64,000 bases of DNA from Crenothrix polyspora. Lineage in GTDB: Bacteria > Pseudomonadota > Gammaproteobacteria > Methylococcales > Methylomonadaceae. Positions 30,100 to 42,278 of the stretch are shown piece after piece. A program made the position numbers and the translations under genes. Below the pieces are notes generated by a model. It made no database searches, had not been told where the DNA came from, and saw nothing but the letters and a program-made list of their open reading frames with translations. Position 1 is the stretch's first letter, and each line of letters begins with the position of its first letter. The DNA lies in the NCBI GenBank assembly GCA_945877505.1, contig CAMDWT010000002.1:1-64000 (forward strand), written 5' to 3'.

Positions 30100-30933
30100 T
30101 CACAAATTGTTGTTATGGGTTAAGCGTTGCGGATGCGTGTAGATAACATGCTGATCATCACGGGCAAAGCCTATTAAAGTAAGACCTGTTTCATTAGCTA
30201 AGCGTATAGCTAATCCAGTCGGAGCCGATATTGCTGCTAGTAGGCTAATACCGACCCATGCTGTTTTTTGTACCATTTCGTAACTAGCCCGACTAGTAAC
30301 GATTACAAAACCGGCTGATAAATCTTTATTGTTACGTAATAAAAAGCCGATTAATTTATCAAGTGCATTATGTCTTCCAACATCCTCTCTAATCTCAACG
30401 ATACCTTGGTTAGGTACGACCCAAGCTGCAGCATGAACGGCTCCTGTCACTTGGTTTAGCGTTTGGTGCTTAGAGAGTTCTGTTAAAGCAAGGTGTAAAT
30501 CTTCAGCAGATACGGCTATATCACTCTTAACAGGTTGCGGCTGGCGGATAGCCTGATTTAAAGTGCTTGCACCGCATAAACCGCAGCCTGTTCGTCCTGT
30601 TAAATTGCGTCCTTTATCAGCCATACACTGAAATCGATGATCTGGGATTTTTAACTGAACCTCAATACCTTTTGAACGATTATAAATCCGAGCGGATAAT
30701 AGTTCCTGTGGATTTTTAATAATACCTTCAGTGATGCTAAATCCCAGCGCAAATTCTTCTAGATTAGTCGGAGTTGCAAGCATAACGACATGAGGCATCC
30801 CATTGTAAATCAGGGAAATAGGTACTTCTTCTGCAATAAAATCCTGTTTCCTTTCGTACAGAGTGCCCTTCCAGCGATCAACGGTGGTTTGTTGATAGCT
30901 GGGCCAACCTAAGTCTAATAATAGTGAGTCCAT
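30100..30933 (-). CDS. fdhD: Formate dehydrogenase accessory sulfurtransferase FdhD
   Basis: GRTGCGLCGA motif; VREDVGRHNALDKLIG; SRASYEMVQKTA. Confidence 0.96.
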   Translation of the reverse strand: MDSLLLDLGWPSYQQTTVDRWKGTLYERKQDFIAEEVPISLIYNGMPHVVMLATPTNLEEFALGFSITEGIIKNPQELLSARIYNRSKGIEVQLKIPDHRFQCMADKGRNLTGRTGCGLCGASTLNQAIRQPQPVKSDIAVSAEDLHLALTELSKHQTLNQVTGAVHAAAWVVPNQGIVEIREDVGRHNALDKLIGFLLRNNKDLSAGFVIVTSRASYEMVQKTAWVGISLLAAISAPTGLAIRLANETGLTLIGFARDDQHVIYTHPQRLTHNNNL

Positions 30934-31070
30934 GTTTCAGATCACTCCCATTGGTATAAATGGGTTGTGGGAACGGCTCCTTTGAATTGATAATAAATAA
31001 TGTAAAAGCTCTCTTGCAACACGTAAAGTTGGATGTTCACCCCGTTGTATTACAAAGGACTTTATTATCG

Positions 31071-33923
31071 TTAAACATTACTAATACCTTGTTCGAGCAA
31101 ATCGAGTTGTTTTTCAGAAAATGCTTGGTATTTTGCTTGCCATTCAGAGGGTTGGTTCACTTTACTGATTTGAACTGCGGTCACTTTGTATTCGGGACAG
31201 TTAGTTGCCCAGTCAGAGTTGTCAGTTGTGATTACGTTAGCGCCTGATTCTGGAAAATGAAAGGTAGTATAAACAACGCCAGGTTGAACACGATCAGTCA
31301 CAAGCGCCCTTAATACAGTTTCACCGGCTCTACTTTTAATTCCGACCCAATCATCTGTTTTTACACCACGATCTTCAGCATCATGAGGATGAATTTCCAG
31401 TAGATCTTCAGCATGCCATGCATTATTTTCGGTACGACGTGTTTGTGCGCCAACATTGTATTGCGACAAAATACGCCCTGTAGTCAGTATTAAGGGGTAT
31501 TTGCTAGATGAACGTTCAGTCGTTGGAATGAATTCGGTAAGCATAAATAAACCTTTGCCGTCATCACGCATAAAACTATCTTCATGCATGATTGGGGTCC
31601 CTACTGAGGCTTCGTCATAGCAAGGCCATTGGATGCTACCTAGTTGATCTATTTTTTCATAACTAACACCTGCGAAAGTAGGTGTTAGGCTAGCAATCTC
31701 ATCCATAATCTCAGAAGGATGATTATAGTTCATGGGGTAGCCCATGGCATTGGCGAGCAATTGCGTGACTTCCCAATCTTGGTAGCCGGCTAATGGGGTC
31801 ATGACTTTACGTACAGGCGAAATTCTACGCTCTGCATTAGTAAAAGTGCCAGATTTTTCTAAAAAGGACGCGCCTGGTAAAAATACATGCGCAAATTTAG
31901 CGGTTTCATTAAGAAAGATATCTTGAACAATAACACATTCCATAGAGCGTAACGCAGCATGAACATGTTGTATATCTGGGTCTGATTGGGCAATATCTTC
32001 ACCCTCGCAGTACAATCCCATGAAGTTTTTATCAAGAGCGGCATCGAACATATTAGGAATGCGCAAGCCTGGTTCTGAGCTCAATTCTGCTTGCCACGCT
32101 GCTTCAAACATCTGGTGCGTGACGGGATCAGAGACATGGCGATAGCCTGGGAATTCATGAGGGAACGAACCCATGTCGCAAGAACCTTGCACGTTATTTT
32201 GACCGCGCAATGGGTTAACACCCACACCTACACGACCTAAATTTCCGGTAGCCATGGCCATATTAGCTATGCCGATAACCATAGTTGAACCTTGGCTATG
32301 TTCAGTCACACCTAGACCATAGTAAATGGCGGCGTTGTTAGCTGTTGCATAGAGTCTTGCGGCAGCTCTTATTTCTGTTGCAGGAACCCCTGTTATGGAT
32401 TCTGTTGCTTCAGGTGAGTTGTGCTCCTGTGCAATAAATGTTTCCCATTTTGAAAATGAGGCAATATCACAGCGATCCTTAACAAAGGCTTCGTCCATTA
32501 GTTTTTCAGTAACGATCACATGAGCGAAGGCGTTGATTAAAGCGACGTTAGTGCCAGGGCGTAATTTCAAATGATAATTAGCTTTAACGTGCGGTGAGTT
32601 TTTGACTAGATCGATCTCACGTGGGTCAACGACGATTAATTTTCCACCTTGACGCAGACGTTTTTTCATCTGTGAGCCAAAGACTGGATGGCCATCAGTA
32701 GGGTTGGCGCCAATAACGATAATGACATCGGCTTTCATAACGGAGTCAAAATCTTGTGTGCCTGAGGACTCACCAAAGGTTTGCTTAAGGCCGTAACCTG
32801 TTGGGGAGTGGCAAACTCGCGCGCATGTGTCAACATTGTTATTGCCAAAACCCGCTCGTATCAGTTTTTGCATAATATAGACTTCTTCATTAGTGCAGCG
32901 CGAAGAAGTAATTCCACCGATAGCGTCTTTTCCGTATTTAGCTTGAATTCGTTTTAGTTCTGAGGCGGCATGATTAATAGCAACCTCCCAACTAACTTCT
33001 TGCCAAGCGTCTTTAATACTGGAGCGAATCATGGGCTTTGTCATGCGGTCTTTATGGGTAGCATAGCCAAATGCAAAACGTCCTTTAACACAAGAGTGGC
33101 CATGATTTGCTTGACCATCTTTATTCGGAACCATGCGGATGACTTGTTCGCCTTTCATTTCTGCTCTGAATGAGCACCCGACGCCACAGTAAGCACACGT
33201 TGTAATAATGGCATGTTCAGGTTGGCCGTGATCAATGACCGATTTTTCCATGAGTGTTGCAGTAGGACACGCTTGAACACACGCACCACAGGAAACACAT
33301 TCAGAATCCATGAAAGATTCATTTTGACTGGGTGATACTTTAGAATCAAAACCACGACCGTCAATAGTTAACGCAAAGGTGCCTTGGGTTTCTTCACAGG
33401 CTCTAACACATCGAGAGCAGACAATGCATTTGCTAGGATCAAAGCTAAAATAAGGATTGCTTTCGTCTTTGATGGCATCGAGATGGGTTTCAATAGGATT
33501 GTAACGGACTTCACGGAGGCCAACAGCACCCGCCATGTCTTGCAACTCACAATCACCATTAGCAGAACACGTTAAACAATCGAGTGGATGGTCCGAAATG
33601 TAGAGTTCCATTACACCACGACGAACTTCAGCCAGTTTTTGGTTCTGGGTAACGACTTTAAGGCCTTCGGCGGCTGGTGTCGTACAGGAAGCCGGCATCC
33701 CCCGCCCCCCTTCTATCTGAACAACGCAAAGTCGGCAAGAGCCAAAGGGCTCAATACTGTCTGTGGCACATAATTTGGGTATGTCAATGCCTATAGAGGC
33801 GGCTGCCCGCATGATGGAAGTGCCTTCAGGAACCGTGACGGTAAATCCATCAATTTCTAAGGTAACTAGATGACTTGCGGTGCTGGCTGGTGTGCCAAAA
33901 TCTTGTTCTTTATTGATGCTCAT
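31071..33923 (-). CDS. fdsA: NAD-dependent formate dehydrogenase alpha subunit FdsA (Mo-bis-PGD)
   Basis: [2Fe-2S] and [4Fe-4S] N-terminal domains (CRLCVV, CIVCSRCVRAC, CVSCGACVQACP), CAYCGVGC, VDTCARVCHSPT at the molybdenum site. Confidence 0.97.
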   Translation of the reverse strand: MSINKEQDFGTPASTASHLVTLEIDGFTVTVPEGTSIMRAAASIGIDIPKLCATDSIEPFGSCRLCVVQIEGGRGMPASCTTPAAEGLKVVTQNQKLAEVRRGVMELYISDHPLDCLTCSANGDCELQDMAGAVGLREVRYNPIETHLDAIKDESNPYFSFDPSKCIVCSRCVRACEETQGTFALTIDGRGFDSKVSPSQNESFMDSECVSCGACVQACPTATLMEKSVIDHGQPEHAIITTCAYCGVGCSFRAEMKGEQVIRMVPNKDGQANHGHSCVKGRFAFGYATHKDRMTKPMIRSSIKDAWQEVSWEVAINHAASELKRIQAKYGKDAIGGITSSRCTNEEVYIMQKLIRAGFGNNNVDTCARVCHSPTGYGLKQTFGESSGTQDFDSVMKADVIIVIGANPTDGHPVFGSQMKKRLRQGGKLIVVDPREIDLVKNSPHVKANYHLKLRPGTNVALINAFAHVIVTEKLMDEAFVKDRCDIASFSKWETFIAQEHNSPEATESITGVPATEIRAAARLYATANNAAIYYGLGVTEHSQGSTMVIGIANMAMATGNLGRVGVGVNPLRGQNNVQGSCDMGSFPHEFPGYRHVSDPVTHQMFEAAWQAELSSEPGLRIPNMFDAALDKNFMGLYCEGEDIAQSDPDIQHVHAALRSMECVIVQDIFLNETAKFAHVFLPGASFLEKSGTFTNAERRISPVRKVMTPLAGYQDWEVTQLLANAMGYPMNYNHPSEIMDEIASLTPTFAGVSYEKIDQLGSIQWPCYDEASVGTPIMHEDSFMRDDGKGLFMLTEFIPTTERSSSKYPLILTTGRILSQYNVGAQTRRTENNAWHAEDLLEIHPHDAEDRGVKTDDWVGIKSRAGETVLRALVTDRVQPGVVYTTFHFPESGANVITTDNSDWATNCPEYKVTAVQISKVNQPSEWQAKYQAFSEKQLDLLEQGISNV

Positions 33924-33944
33924 GATTTATTCCTCAGATCGTTA

Positions 33945-35498
33945 TCAGGCTACGTTAGCTTCATTATCAATACCGAAATCTTTCGGAAAATGATTTAAAG
34001 CACTTAATACAGGGTAGGGGGTCATCCCACCTAATGCACAAAGCGAGCCGTTAAGTAAGGTATTGCATAGGTCACGCAACAAAGGAATGTTTTTCCCAAT
34101 ATTTTGACCAGCAATAATACTGTCTATAACTTCATAGCCACGGGTAGAGCCAATTCGACAAGGTGTACATTTACCACAGGATTCAATTGCACAAAATTCC
34201 ATGTTGTATCTGGCCAATTCAGCCATATTTGCAGTTTCATCGAAAGCAACTACACCACCATGGCCGAGTACAGTCCAATTTGCTGCGAATGCTTCATAAT
34301 CCAAAGGCGTATCAAATTGAGATTCGGGTAAATAAGCGCCTAACGGACCTCCAACTTGAACGGCTTTAATGGGTTTTCCTGTTGCTGAGCCACCACCAAA
34401 ATCATATAAAAGTTCTCGCAACGTCATACCAAAAGCCAATTCAACTAGGCCTGCATGCTTAATATTGCCAGCAAGTTGTAAAGGTAAGGTGCCCCGTGAA
34501 CGCCCCATGCCAAAATCACGGTAATAGTCACCGCCTTTATCTAAAATAATGGGCACAGAGGCTAAAGAAATGACATTATTAACCACAGTGGGCTTGCCAA
34601 ATAGACCACTAATAGCGGGCAAGGGTGGTTTAAATCGAACTAAGCCTCGTTTGCCTTCAAGGCTTTCCATTAAAGAGGTTTCTTCGCCGCAAATATAAGC
34701 ACCAGCGCCTAAGCGAACTTCAAGATGAAAGGCTTTGCCACTGGCTTTAATGTCATCGCCTAAGTAACCGGCGGCATAGGCTTTTTCAATGGCAGTGGCC
34801 AGCGCTTTGTGGGCATGAGGATATTCTACTCTAAGATAGATGTAACCTTGGTTCGCACCAACAGCGAGGCCAGCAATAGTCATGCCTTCAATTAAAACAA
34901 AGGGATCTCCTTCCATAACCATTCGGTCAGAAAAGGTACCCGAGTCACCTTCATCAGCATTACAGATAATATATTTTTGTTCTGATGGCGTATTAAGTAC
35001 TGTATTCCATTTAATTCCAGTGGGAAAAGCTGCGCCTCCACGGCCACGTAAACCTGAGTCCGTAACGGCTTTAACAATGTCAGCTTGCGTCTGATTTAAC
35101 GCATTCGATAAGCCTTTATAGCCGTCATTCTTAATGTAGTCTTCTAAACTAATGGGATCCGTTTTGCCAATACGTGCAAAGGTTAATCGCTGTTGTTTTT
35201 TTAGGTAACTGAGTTCTTCAGTTAAACCTAAAAACAAGTCATGTGCGCCACCTTCTAGAAAATTTGCGTCAAAAAGGCTAGTTATGTCAGAACGCTTAAC
35301 AGGGCCGTAGGCTATTCTGCCTGAAGGGGTGTCAATTTCCACAAGCGGTTCTAGCCAAAAGAGACCTCTGGAACCATTGCGGATTAATTGAATGGAAATA
35401 CTTCTTTTTTTGGCTTCTTCAATAATAGCGGAGGCGATTCTGTCGGCGCCCAATGAAATTGCGCTCGAATCACAGGGTACATAGATTGTAAAACTCAT
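33945..35498 (-). CDS. fdsB: NAD-dependent formate dehydrogenase beta subunit FdsB (NuoF-like)
   Basis: [59 protein letters not shown]. Confidence 0.97.
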   Translation of the reverse strand: MSFTIYVPCDSSAISLGADRIASAIIEEAKKRSISIQLIRNGSRGLFWLEPLVEIDTPSGRIAYGPVKRSDITSLFDANFLEGGAHDLFLGLTEELSYLKKQQRLTFARIGKTDPISLEDYIKNDGYKGLSNALNQTQADIVKAVTDSGLRGRGGAAFPTGIKWNTVLNTPSEQKYIICNADEGDSGTFSDRMVMEGDPFVLIEGMTIAGLAVGANQGYIYLRVEYPHAHKALATAIEKAYAAGYLGDDIKASGKAFHLEVRLGAGAYICGEETSLMESLEGKRGLVRFKPPLPAISGLFGKPTVVNNVISLASVPIILDKGGDYYRDFGMGRSRGTLPLQLAGNIKHAGLVELAFGMTLRELLYDFGGGSATGKPIKAVQVGGPLGAYLPESQFDTPLDYEAFAANWTVLGHGGVVAFDETANMAELARYNMEFCAIESCGKCTPCRIGSTRGYEVIDSIIAGQNIGKNIPLLRDLCNTLLNGSLCALGGMTPYPVLSALNHFPKDFGIDNEANVA

Positions 35499-35971
35499 GC
35501 CGATGCCTCAATTTCATTAATAGTTGTATCAAAACTCTCTGTTGATACTCGGCCATAAATTTCAGTACCAATCTGCATAGCGGGTGAACATGCACAATTT
35601 CCTAAACAATAAACAGGTTCAAGAGAAAATTGACCGTCTGCGGTTGTTTCATGAAAATCAATACCTAAGCGAGATTTAACATGATTTTCTAGATGCTTAC
35701 CGCCCATAGCTTGACAAGATTCGGCACGACAAAGGTGGATGGTATTTTTGCCTGGCTTAGTATTTCTAAAATAATGATAAAAGCTGATAACACCATGAAC
35801 TTCAGCGCGAGAAAGGTTCAAAGCCTTGGCGATGGTGGGAATGCTTTCATCTGGGACAAAACCTAACGTATCTTGAATGGCATGTAAAATAGGCAATAAA
35901 GCGCCAGGTTTATCCTTAAGTGAGGTGGTTATATTTTGCACGGTCACTTGCATAGTGCTTGATTCGGTCAT
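35495..35971 (-). CDS. fdsG: NAD-dependent formate dehydrogenase gamma subunit FdsG (NuoE-like)
   Basis: [32 protein letters not shown]...[13 protein letters not shown]. Confidence 0.96.
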   Translation of the reverse strand: MTESSTMQVTVQNITTSLKDKPGALLPILHAIQDTLGFVPDESIPTIAKALNLSRAEVHGVISFYHYFRNTKPGKNTIHLCRAESCQAMGGKHLENHVKSRLGIDFHETTADGQFSLEPVYCLGNCACSPAMQIGTEIYGRVSTESFDTTINEIEASA

Positions 35972-36284
35972 ACTTAACTCTCAATAGCGATTCTGTTCGT
36001 TAAAACAACGCATAGCCTGTGCGTGTCTTAAAATGTTTCGCTAGCATAGCACAAGAAAATTTATGTGTAAAAGACACAATATGTAGGTTTTATTATGTAA
36101 ATTAGAGGATTGAGAGGTTCAGAGAATACAGCGATAGATAAAGCTGATTTTAATGAACTAAAAATAAGTTTAAAGCGGTATTAAAAAAGATAATAAATCA
36201 AATAGAAGCTGGTTTTTTTGAAGGATTTATTTGAACAAAAAAAGCAGGGGGAGGGCTGGATTGATAGGTTTTTCTAGGAGGTAC

Positions 36285-36325
36285 ATAAAAAAACAGCCGC
36301 CTTATTTAAAATAGGGCGGCTGTTT
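36285..36325 (-). terminator. Rho-independent terminator for the downstream-strand cspA gene
   Basis: aaacagccgcc / ggcggctgttt stem; T-rich tract on the minus strand. Confidence 0.85.
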
Positions 36326-36333
36326 AATAAGCA

Positions 36334-36534
36334 TTAGATGATAGTGACTTCTTCTGCTTGAGGGCCTTTTTGACCTTGGGTAACAGTAAACTGTACTTTT
36401 TGGCCTTCATCAAGAGATTTAAAGCCTGAGCTGTTAATGTTACGGAAGTGAACAAAAACATCAGGGCCATTCTCTTGTTGAATAAAGCCGAAACCTTTTT
36501 CTGCGTTAAACCATTTAACTGTACCAGTAGTCAT
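36334..36534 (-). CDS. Cold-shock domain protein (CspA family)
   Basis: [33 protein letters not shown]. Confidence 0.97.
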   Translation of the reverse strand: MTTGTVKWFNAEKGFGFIQQENGPDVFVHFRNINSSGFKSLDEGQKVQFTVTQGQKGPQAEEVTII

Positions 36535-36752
36535 TTTAAGTCCTATGTAAAATATGTAATTAAAGCCTTGAGAGGCTATTTAGCGCTGGGAAATTTAAGA
36601 ATTACTTATGATAAACAGGACGAGCAATATGGTAAAAACTTCGTAAAGATAAGCATAACGGTAAAACAATTTACAAGCTAAAATAATTTTATAGTGATGC
36701 TTTAGTAAAGTCAATAATTTTAGTCCCTAGCAAATGGGGCATTTTAGAGCGG

Positions 36753-38303
36753 TTATTGGAAATAGATTGCCGCACTAATTAGTGTCGCACTAAGGATTAC
36801 CGTCCATAAAGTTGAGCGGTGATTTGTTTCTAGTTGTTGGCGGAGTAATGCAATTTCTCGTTGTTGTATGTCTGCTTGTTGATGAGTTTGAGCTGCATTA
36901 TTAAGCGCTTTGTAAATTAAAGAAGGTATTTCTGGGAATTGTTCAGCAAATTCTGGAAATTGTTTTATTAGTTTATTAAATTTTGCTTTAGGCCCTAAAC
37001 GTTCATGAAACCATTCTTCCAGAAAAGGTTTTGCGGTTTGCCAAAGATCGAGCTCAGGATATAGTTGTCGCCCTAAACCTTCAATATTGAGCAACGTTTT
37101 TTGCAAAAGGACTAATTGCGGTTGTACGTGCATATCAAAGCGACGTGCAGTTTGAAATAGACGTAATAATAATTGTCCAAAAGAAATATCTTTCAGCGGT
37201 TTTTCAAATATGGGTTCACAAACGCTACGAATGGCCGATTCAAACTCTTCAATACGGGTAGTACTGGGGACCCAGCCAGATTCTACGTGCATTTCAGCAA
37301 CTTTACGGTAATCTCGATTAAAAAAAGCAAGAAAGTTTTCGGCCAGATAACGCTGATCAGATAAAGATAAAGAACCGACAATGCCAAAATCAACGGCTAT
37401 ATACTTATCCGGTACTTCAACAAAAATATTACCGGGATGCATGTCGGCATGAAAGAAGTTATCTCTAAATACTTGCGTGAAAAAGATTTCTACACCACGT
37501 TCTGCGAGCAATTTAAAGTTGGCTCCCTTTTCTTTTAGTTGTTCTATTTCGCCAACGGGAATGCCATAAATTCTTTCCATGACCATTACTTTTTTTCGCG
37601 TAAGAGGCCAATGCACTTCTGGGATATAAATCAGTTCGGAGTTTTCAAAATTTCGACGTAATTTTGCTGCGTTCCCCGCCTCTCTAACGAGATCAAGTTC
37701 ATCAAGTGTTGTTCTTTCAAATTCAGCAACTACATCAATCGCGCGTAATCGCCGTGCATCTGGCCAGAATTTTTCTGCAAAACGGGCTAATTCATAAAGT
37801 AAGCCAATATCAGAAAGAATTCTTTTTTCGATGTCTGGGCGGAGTACTTTAACGATTACATTTTCTCCCGTATGGAGAATAGCGGTATGGACTTGTGCAA
37901 CAGAAGCTGACGCTAAAGGAGAGGGATCAAACTCTGCAAAGGCTTCGGCAATAGACATCCCCAGTTCTGTTTCAATGATGTTACGGGCAATTTCATTGGC
38001 AAAGGGAGGTACTCGGTCTTGTAGTTTTACCAGTTCATCTGAAATGTCTTCTGGTAACAAATCTTTACGCGTCGATAAAGCTTGGCCAAACTTAACATAA
38101 ATCGGCCCGAGATCCTCTAAAGCGCGCCGTATTCTGAAGCCTCGTGAATCAGTTTGAGATTTAAGCCAGTAACTAGGGGTGATAAAAGCTAAATAGCGAA
38201 TAGGTCGAAATAAATGAGTCTTTAAGACAATTTCATCTAAACCATGAAAAATAAGAACCCAGTTAATATGGATCAGGCGAAATAATAATTTAGGTCGGAT
38301 CAC
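36753..38303 (-). CDS. ubiB: Ubiquinone biosynthesis kinase-like protein UbiB
   Basis: LEDLGPIYVKFGQALSTRKDLLP; ASVAQVH; HADMHPGNIFV; AVDFGIVG. Confidence 0.96.
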   Translation of the reverse strand: MIRPKLLFRLIHINWVLIFHGLDEIVLKTHLFRPIRYLAFITPSYWLKSQTDSRGFRIRRALEDLGPIYVKFGQALSTRKDLLPEDISDELVKLQDRVPPFANEIARNIIETELGMSIAEAFAEFDPSPLASASVAQVHTAILHTGENVIVKVLRPDIEKRILSDIGLLYELARFAEKFWPDARRLRAIDVVAEFERTTLDELDLVREAGNAAKLRRNFENSELIYIPEVHWPLTRKKVMVMERIYGIPVGEIEQLKEKGANFKLLAERGVEIFFTQVFRDNFFHADMHPGNIFVEVPDKYIAVDFGIVGSLSLSDQRYLAENFLAFFNRDYRKVAEMHVESGWVPSTTRIEEFESAIRSVCEPIFEKPLKDISFGQLLLRLFQTARRFDMHVQPQLVLLQKTLLNIEGLGRQLYPELDLWQTAKPFLEEWFHERLGPKAKFNKLIKQFPEFAEQFPEIPSLIYKALNNAAQTHQQADIQQREIALLRQQLETNHRSTLWTVILSATLISAAIYFQ

Positions 38304-38943
38304 AAGTTACCTTTGTTTGAAGTCGATCAATTCTACTTTGTAAGCGGTCAAAGTCAGTGCGAAGTAAATCAATCTGCTTATAAAAAATATCCATTTCAGG
38401 TGGAGCAGGAAGATCGCGTGTCTCTTCTTGCAAGAATTCTGAAGCATTAAGTCGAAAAGTTTCAATAGACTCTTGTCCCCAATTTTGACTGGCCCTGACA
38501 AATTGAATTATGTTATTTGCTAATGTGTCGCCTGTGTAACGCGCTAATTGTTGTTCAAGATTAATATCGAGTTTGGCGAATAAGGTTTGAAACTTTCTGC
38601 CTGTTTGCATATCGCCTTCAATGACAACCTTGCCAGAGAAAATTGACCTCATAGGATTTGAGCTAAGCCCCATTAAGCCAAAAGCAAACGCTGAGCCAGT
38701 AAGTCGTGTACTGGGTTCATCACTGCTGTAATCAAGCAGTTGAATTGAGTCAACACTAGGGCATAAATAAATAGTTTCATTAAAGGGTGTGATAGTGACG
38801 GCGATAGTTTTTCCTGCTATGGGCGTCAGAAACGTAGCAACATTCTGATCCATAGCAAGAAACTTGTTTAGCGCAGTCTCTAAGATGCTCATTAATAATG
38901 GTTTGAGGGTCATACTAGATTTTGTAGCCTCTATGGACAGCAA
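38290..38943 (-). CDS. ubiJ: Ubiquinone biosynthesis accessory factor UbiJ (SCP2 domain)
   Basis: Position between ubiE and ubiB; SCP2-like N-terminus with C-terminal coiled coil. Confidence 0.88.
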   Translation of the reverse strand: MLSIEATKSSMTLKPLLMSILETALNKFLAMDQNVATFLTPIAGKTIAVTITPFNETIYLCPSVDSIQLLDYSSDEPSTRLTGSAFAFGLMGLSSNPMRSIFSGKVVIEGDMQTGRKFQTLFAKLDINLEQQLARYTGDTLANNIIQFVRASQNWGQESIETFRLNASEFLQEETRDLPAPPEMDIFYKQIDLLRTDFDRLQSRIDRLQTKVTCDPT

Positions 38944-39664
38944 CGATACCTTGGCTCATGTTGAAAAACTCACAGCGCTCTAAACCGGCATTCTCCATCA
39001 TTTTTTTAAGCTCATCTTGTTTAGGGTGCATGCGTATTGATTCAGCAAGATAACGATAACTGTCTTCATCTTTGGCAACAAATTTACCGATTTTAGGGAG
39101 TAGTTTAAATGAATAAAAATCGTATACTTTTTCAGTGATTTTATCGACAGGATGAGAGAATTCCAAAACGATAACGCGTCCACCTGGTTTTAATACTCGA
39201 TACATTGATCGTAACGCAGCATCTTTATCGGTAACGTTTCTAAGACCAAAAGCGATGCAAACGCAATCAAAAGTATTATCTTCAAACGGAAGGCATTCAG
39301 CATTAACTTGTGCATAGCGAATGTTACCAATCAAGCCTTTATCAATCAGTCGATTACGTCCTGTGCGTAGCATCTCAGAATTGATGTCGGCTAAAACAAC
39401 TTGACCGTCTTTTCCAACACGTTGTTCAAATAGCACGGTTAAGTCGCCAGTACCTCCTGCCAAATCAAGTACTTGCTCGCCTTTTCGGACATTGCTTAAT
39501 TGAACAGCAACCCGTTTCCAGATACGGTGTATTCCAAGAGACATCAAGTCATTCATAATGTCGTACTGTCCTGCAACAGAATCAAATACACCGCGAACTA
39601 GATTAACTTTATCTTCAGTAGCGACTTGTTTAAAACCAAAATGGGTGGTGTTATCTTTTGTCAT
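38915..39664 (-). CDS. ubiE: Ubiquinone/menaquinone C-methyltransferase UbiE
   Basis: [64 protein letters not shown]. Confidence 0.97.
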   Translation of the reverse strand: MTKDNTTHFGFKQVATEDKVNLVRGVFDSVAGQYDIMNDLMSLGIHRIWKRVAVQLSNVRKGEQVLDLAGGTGDLTVLFEQRVGKDGQVVLADINSEMLRTGRNRLIDKGLIGNIRYAQVNAECLPFEDNTFDCVCIAFGLRNVTDKDAALRSMYRVLKPGGRVIVLEFSHPVDKITEKVYDFYSFKLLPKIGKFVAKDEDSYRYLAESIRMHPKQDELKKMMENAGLERCEFFNMSQGIVAVHRGYKI

Positions 39665-40062
39665 ATTTGTTCCGTAATTTTTAGTGTTTCTTTGCGTTTA
39701 TGTCCAGCGATTACAAGCTTATTAAGATAATTTGCCCATAAGGACTGATATTCAGAGCCTAATTTATAGAGTAGATCCCATGTGTAAATGCCACTATTGT
39801 GACCATCGCTAAATACGAGAGCGACCGCATAATTTCCAATAGGTTTAATCTCTATAATGCCCACATCTTCTTTATCTAGTTGCAGTATTTCTTGTCCTGG
39901 AGCATGGCCAACTGCTTCCGCCGATGGCGTATAGACGCGAAGATATTCACAGGGTAATTGGAAAGTGCTACCCTCTGCAAAACTTACATCAAGCCTATTA
40001 GAGGCTTGATGTAATTTAATTTCAGTAGGCCAAGTATTACAAGGAGTTACAATTAAGCGCAT
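39661..40062 (-). CDS. DUF971 (gamma-butyrobetaine hydroxylase N-terminal-like) protein
   Basis: [22 protein letters not shown]...[27 protein letters not shown]. Confidence 0.88.
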   Translation of the reverse strand: MRLIVTPCNTWPTEIKLHQASNRLDVSFAEGSTFQLPCEYLRVYTPSAEAVGHAPGQEILQLDKEDVGIIEIKPIGNYAVALVFSDGHNSGIYTWDLLYKLGSEYQSLWANYLNKLVIAGHKRKETLKITEQI

Positions 40063-40120
40063 ATAATATAATAAAAATCAGCTATCACCGATAGTTGAGT
40101 GCTGTTAAGAGTATGTTTTG

Positions 40121-41446
40121 TTATAAAATATAACGACTTAAATCTTCATCTTCTGCAAACTCAGTTAAGTGCTGATCAACATAGTTAGCATCAATTATGA
40201 TGGTTTTTTCGCTAAGGTCAGGTGCATTATATGAGATTTCTTCTAGTAATCTCTCTAGCATCGTGTGAAGCCGTCTTGCGCCAATATTTTCAGTCGTTTC
40301 ATTGACTTGCCAGCCCAGTTCTGCAATACGTTGAATGCCATCTAAGGCAAACGTTAGTGTTACGCCTTCAGTCGCTAATAACGCCTCATACTGTTCTGTT
40401 AATGACGCATTGGGCTCAGTTAGAATACGAACAAAGTCATCTGCAGTTAATGCACTTAACTCGACACGAATAGGGAAACGGCCTTGTAGTTCTGGTATTA
40501 AGTCCGATGGTTTGGCTACATGGAAGGCACCCGAAGCGATGAAGAGTATATGGTCGGTTTTGATAGCGCCATATTTTGTACTGACTGTACTTCCCTCTAC
40601 TAAGGGTAATAAATCTCGTTGAACGCCTTCGCGGGAGACTTCGCCTCCGCCACCACCCAATTCTGAGCGCTTGCAAATTTTGTCTATTTCATCAAGAAAT
40701 ACAATACCATTTTGTTCCACAGCATCAACGGCGCGACTACGAATATCATCTTCATTAACTAGCTTAGCGGCTTCTTCTTCTTGTAAAGCATGCAATGCTT
40801 TTTTAATGGACATTTTACGTGATCGAGTCTTGCTTGAGCCCATGTTTTGAAACATGCCTTGTAACTGACTTGTCATTTCCTCCATGCCGGGAGGTGCCAT
40901 GATTTCTACGCCCATCGGGGCTACATTGATTTCAATTTCAATTTCTTTAGTGTCTAAGTCGCCTTCGCGTAGTTTTTTACGCATTTTTTGACGAGTAGAA
41001 TCTTCAGTGTCTGAAAGCATGCCGGCATCAGCTTTGGGTAGCAGAATATCGAGGATTTTTTCTTCAGCAGCGTCGTAAGCTTTAGTTTGAACTTTTTCCA
41101 TCTCCGCCATGCGTGTCATATTGACGGCAGTATCAACTAAATCTCGAATGATGGATTCAACATCTCTACCGACATAACCGACTTCAGTGAATTTAGTTGC
41201 TTCGATTTTTATAAAAGGAGCATTAGCTAAGCGAGCAAGGCGGCGAGCAATTTCTGTTTTACCAACACCAGTAGGGCCAATCATTAAAATGTTTTTTGGT
41301 GTAATTTCATCGCGCAACGTAGGGGCTACTTGCTGGCGACGCCAACGGTTTCTCAATGCGATAGCCACAGATCGTTTGGCGCTGGCTTGACCAACAATAT
41401 GTTTATCTAGCTCACTTACAATTTCTTTGGGGGTCATCTGTGTCAT
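40121..41446 (-). CDS. hslU: ATP-dependent protease ATPase subunit HslU
   Basis: [45 protein letters not shown]. Confidence 0.98.
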   Translation of the reverse strand: MTQMTPKEIVSELDKHIVGQASAKRSVAIALRNRWRRQQVAPTLRDEITPKNILMIGPTGVGKTEIARRLARLANAPFIKIEATKFTEVGYVGRDVESIIRDLVDTAVNMTRMAEMEKVQTKAYDAAEEKILDILLPKADAGMLSDTEDSTRQKMRKKLREGDLDTKEIEIEINVAPMGVEIMAPPGMEEMTSQLQGMFQNMGSSKTRSRKMSIKKALHALQEEEAAKLVNEDDIRSRAVDAVEQNGIVFLDEIDKICKRSELGGGGGEVSREGVQRDLLPLVEGSTVSTKYGAIKTDHILFIASGAFHVAKPSDLIPELQGRFPIRVELSALTADDFVRILTEPNASLTEQYEALLATEGVTLTFALDGIQRIAELGWQVNETTENIGARRLHTMLERLLEEISYNAPDLSEKTIIIDANYVDQHLTEFAEDEDLSRYIL

Positions 41447-41450
41447 GCGA

Positions 41451-41996
41451 TTACTCGTTGGGTTCGGCGTCTAATTCTTCTATGCGGAGATTGTGGTTGG
41501 TATAAATACAAATATCAGCGGCTATATTTAGGGACCTTTCGACAATTTCACGTGCGCTCAGATTGGTGTTTTCAAGTAATGCTCGGGCGGCAGCCTGTGC
41601 AAAAGCACCGCCTGAGCCTATAGCCATCAGGTCAAATTCAGGCTCGATAACATCGCCGGTTCCAGAAATAATTAAAGAAGTTCTGGCATCGGCAATAGTG
41701 AGTAAAGCTTCTAGTTTACGGAGTGCTCTATCCGTACGCCAGTCTTTAGCCATTTCAACAGCCGCTCTAGTTAAATTACCGCGATGCTTTTCTAATTTAC
41801 CTTCAAAGTGCTCAAATAAAGTAAAGGCATCTGCCGTTGCGCCAGCAAACCCTGCAATAACTTTGTCGTGATATAATCGGCGAACTTTTCGGGCATTACC
41901 TTTCATGACAGTGTTACCTAAAGTGACCTGTCCATCACCGCCAATAACAACTTTGTTGCCTCTGCGAACAGAAAGTATGGTTGTTCCTCTAAACAC
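41451..41996 (-). CDS. hslV: ATP-dependent protease peptidase subunit HslV
   Basis: [40 protein letters not shown]. Confidence 0.98.
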   Translation of the reverse strand: MFRGTTILSVRRGNKVVIGGDGQVTLGNTVMKGNARKVRRLYHDKVIAGFAGATADAFTLFEHFEGKLEKHRGNLTRAAVEMAKDWRTDRALRKLEALLTIADARTSLIISGTGDVIEPEFDLMAIGSGGAFAQAAARALLENTNLSAREIVERSLNIAADICIYTNHNLRIEELDAEPNE

Positions 41997-42278
41997 TTTA
42001 ATATCCTAAGCTTTAAAAAATATAATGTTGATTTTACATGGTATCAATAGAAAATGTGGGAAAAAAACAGAAATGCTTCGGCCGGTAATGGTTATTGAGA
42101 ACATTTATGAGAAAGCCGAATTAGGATCGAGACAGAGTAAAGTGATTAGTCTGTAGTTGGATATTGTTGTTAGGGGGCTTGAGTGGAAAATAAAGCATGA
42201 CAAAAGCTCAGTATAAGCCCTATTATTTTAATTTTTTAAGTTGATTCTCCGTATAACTTGCTGCATAAGGTTTAAAGC

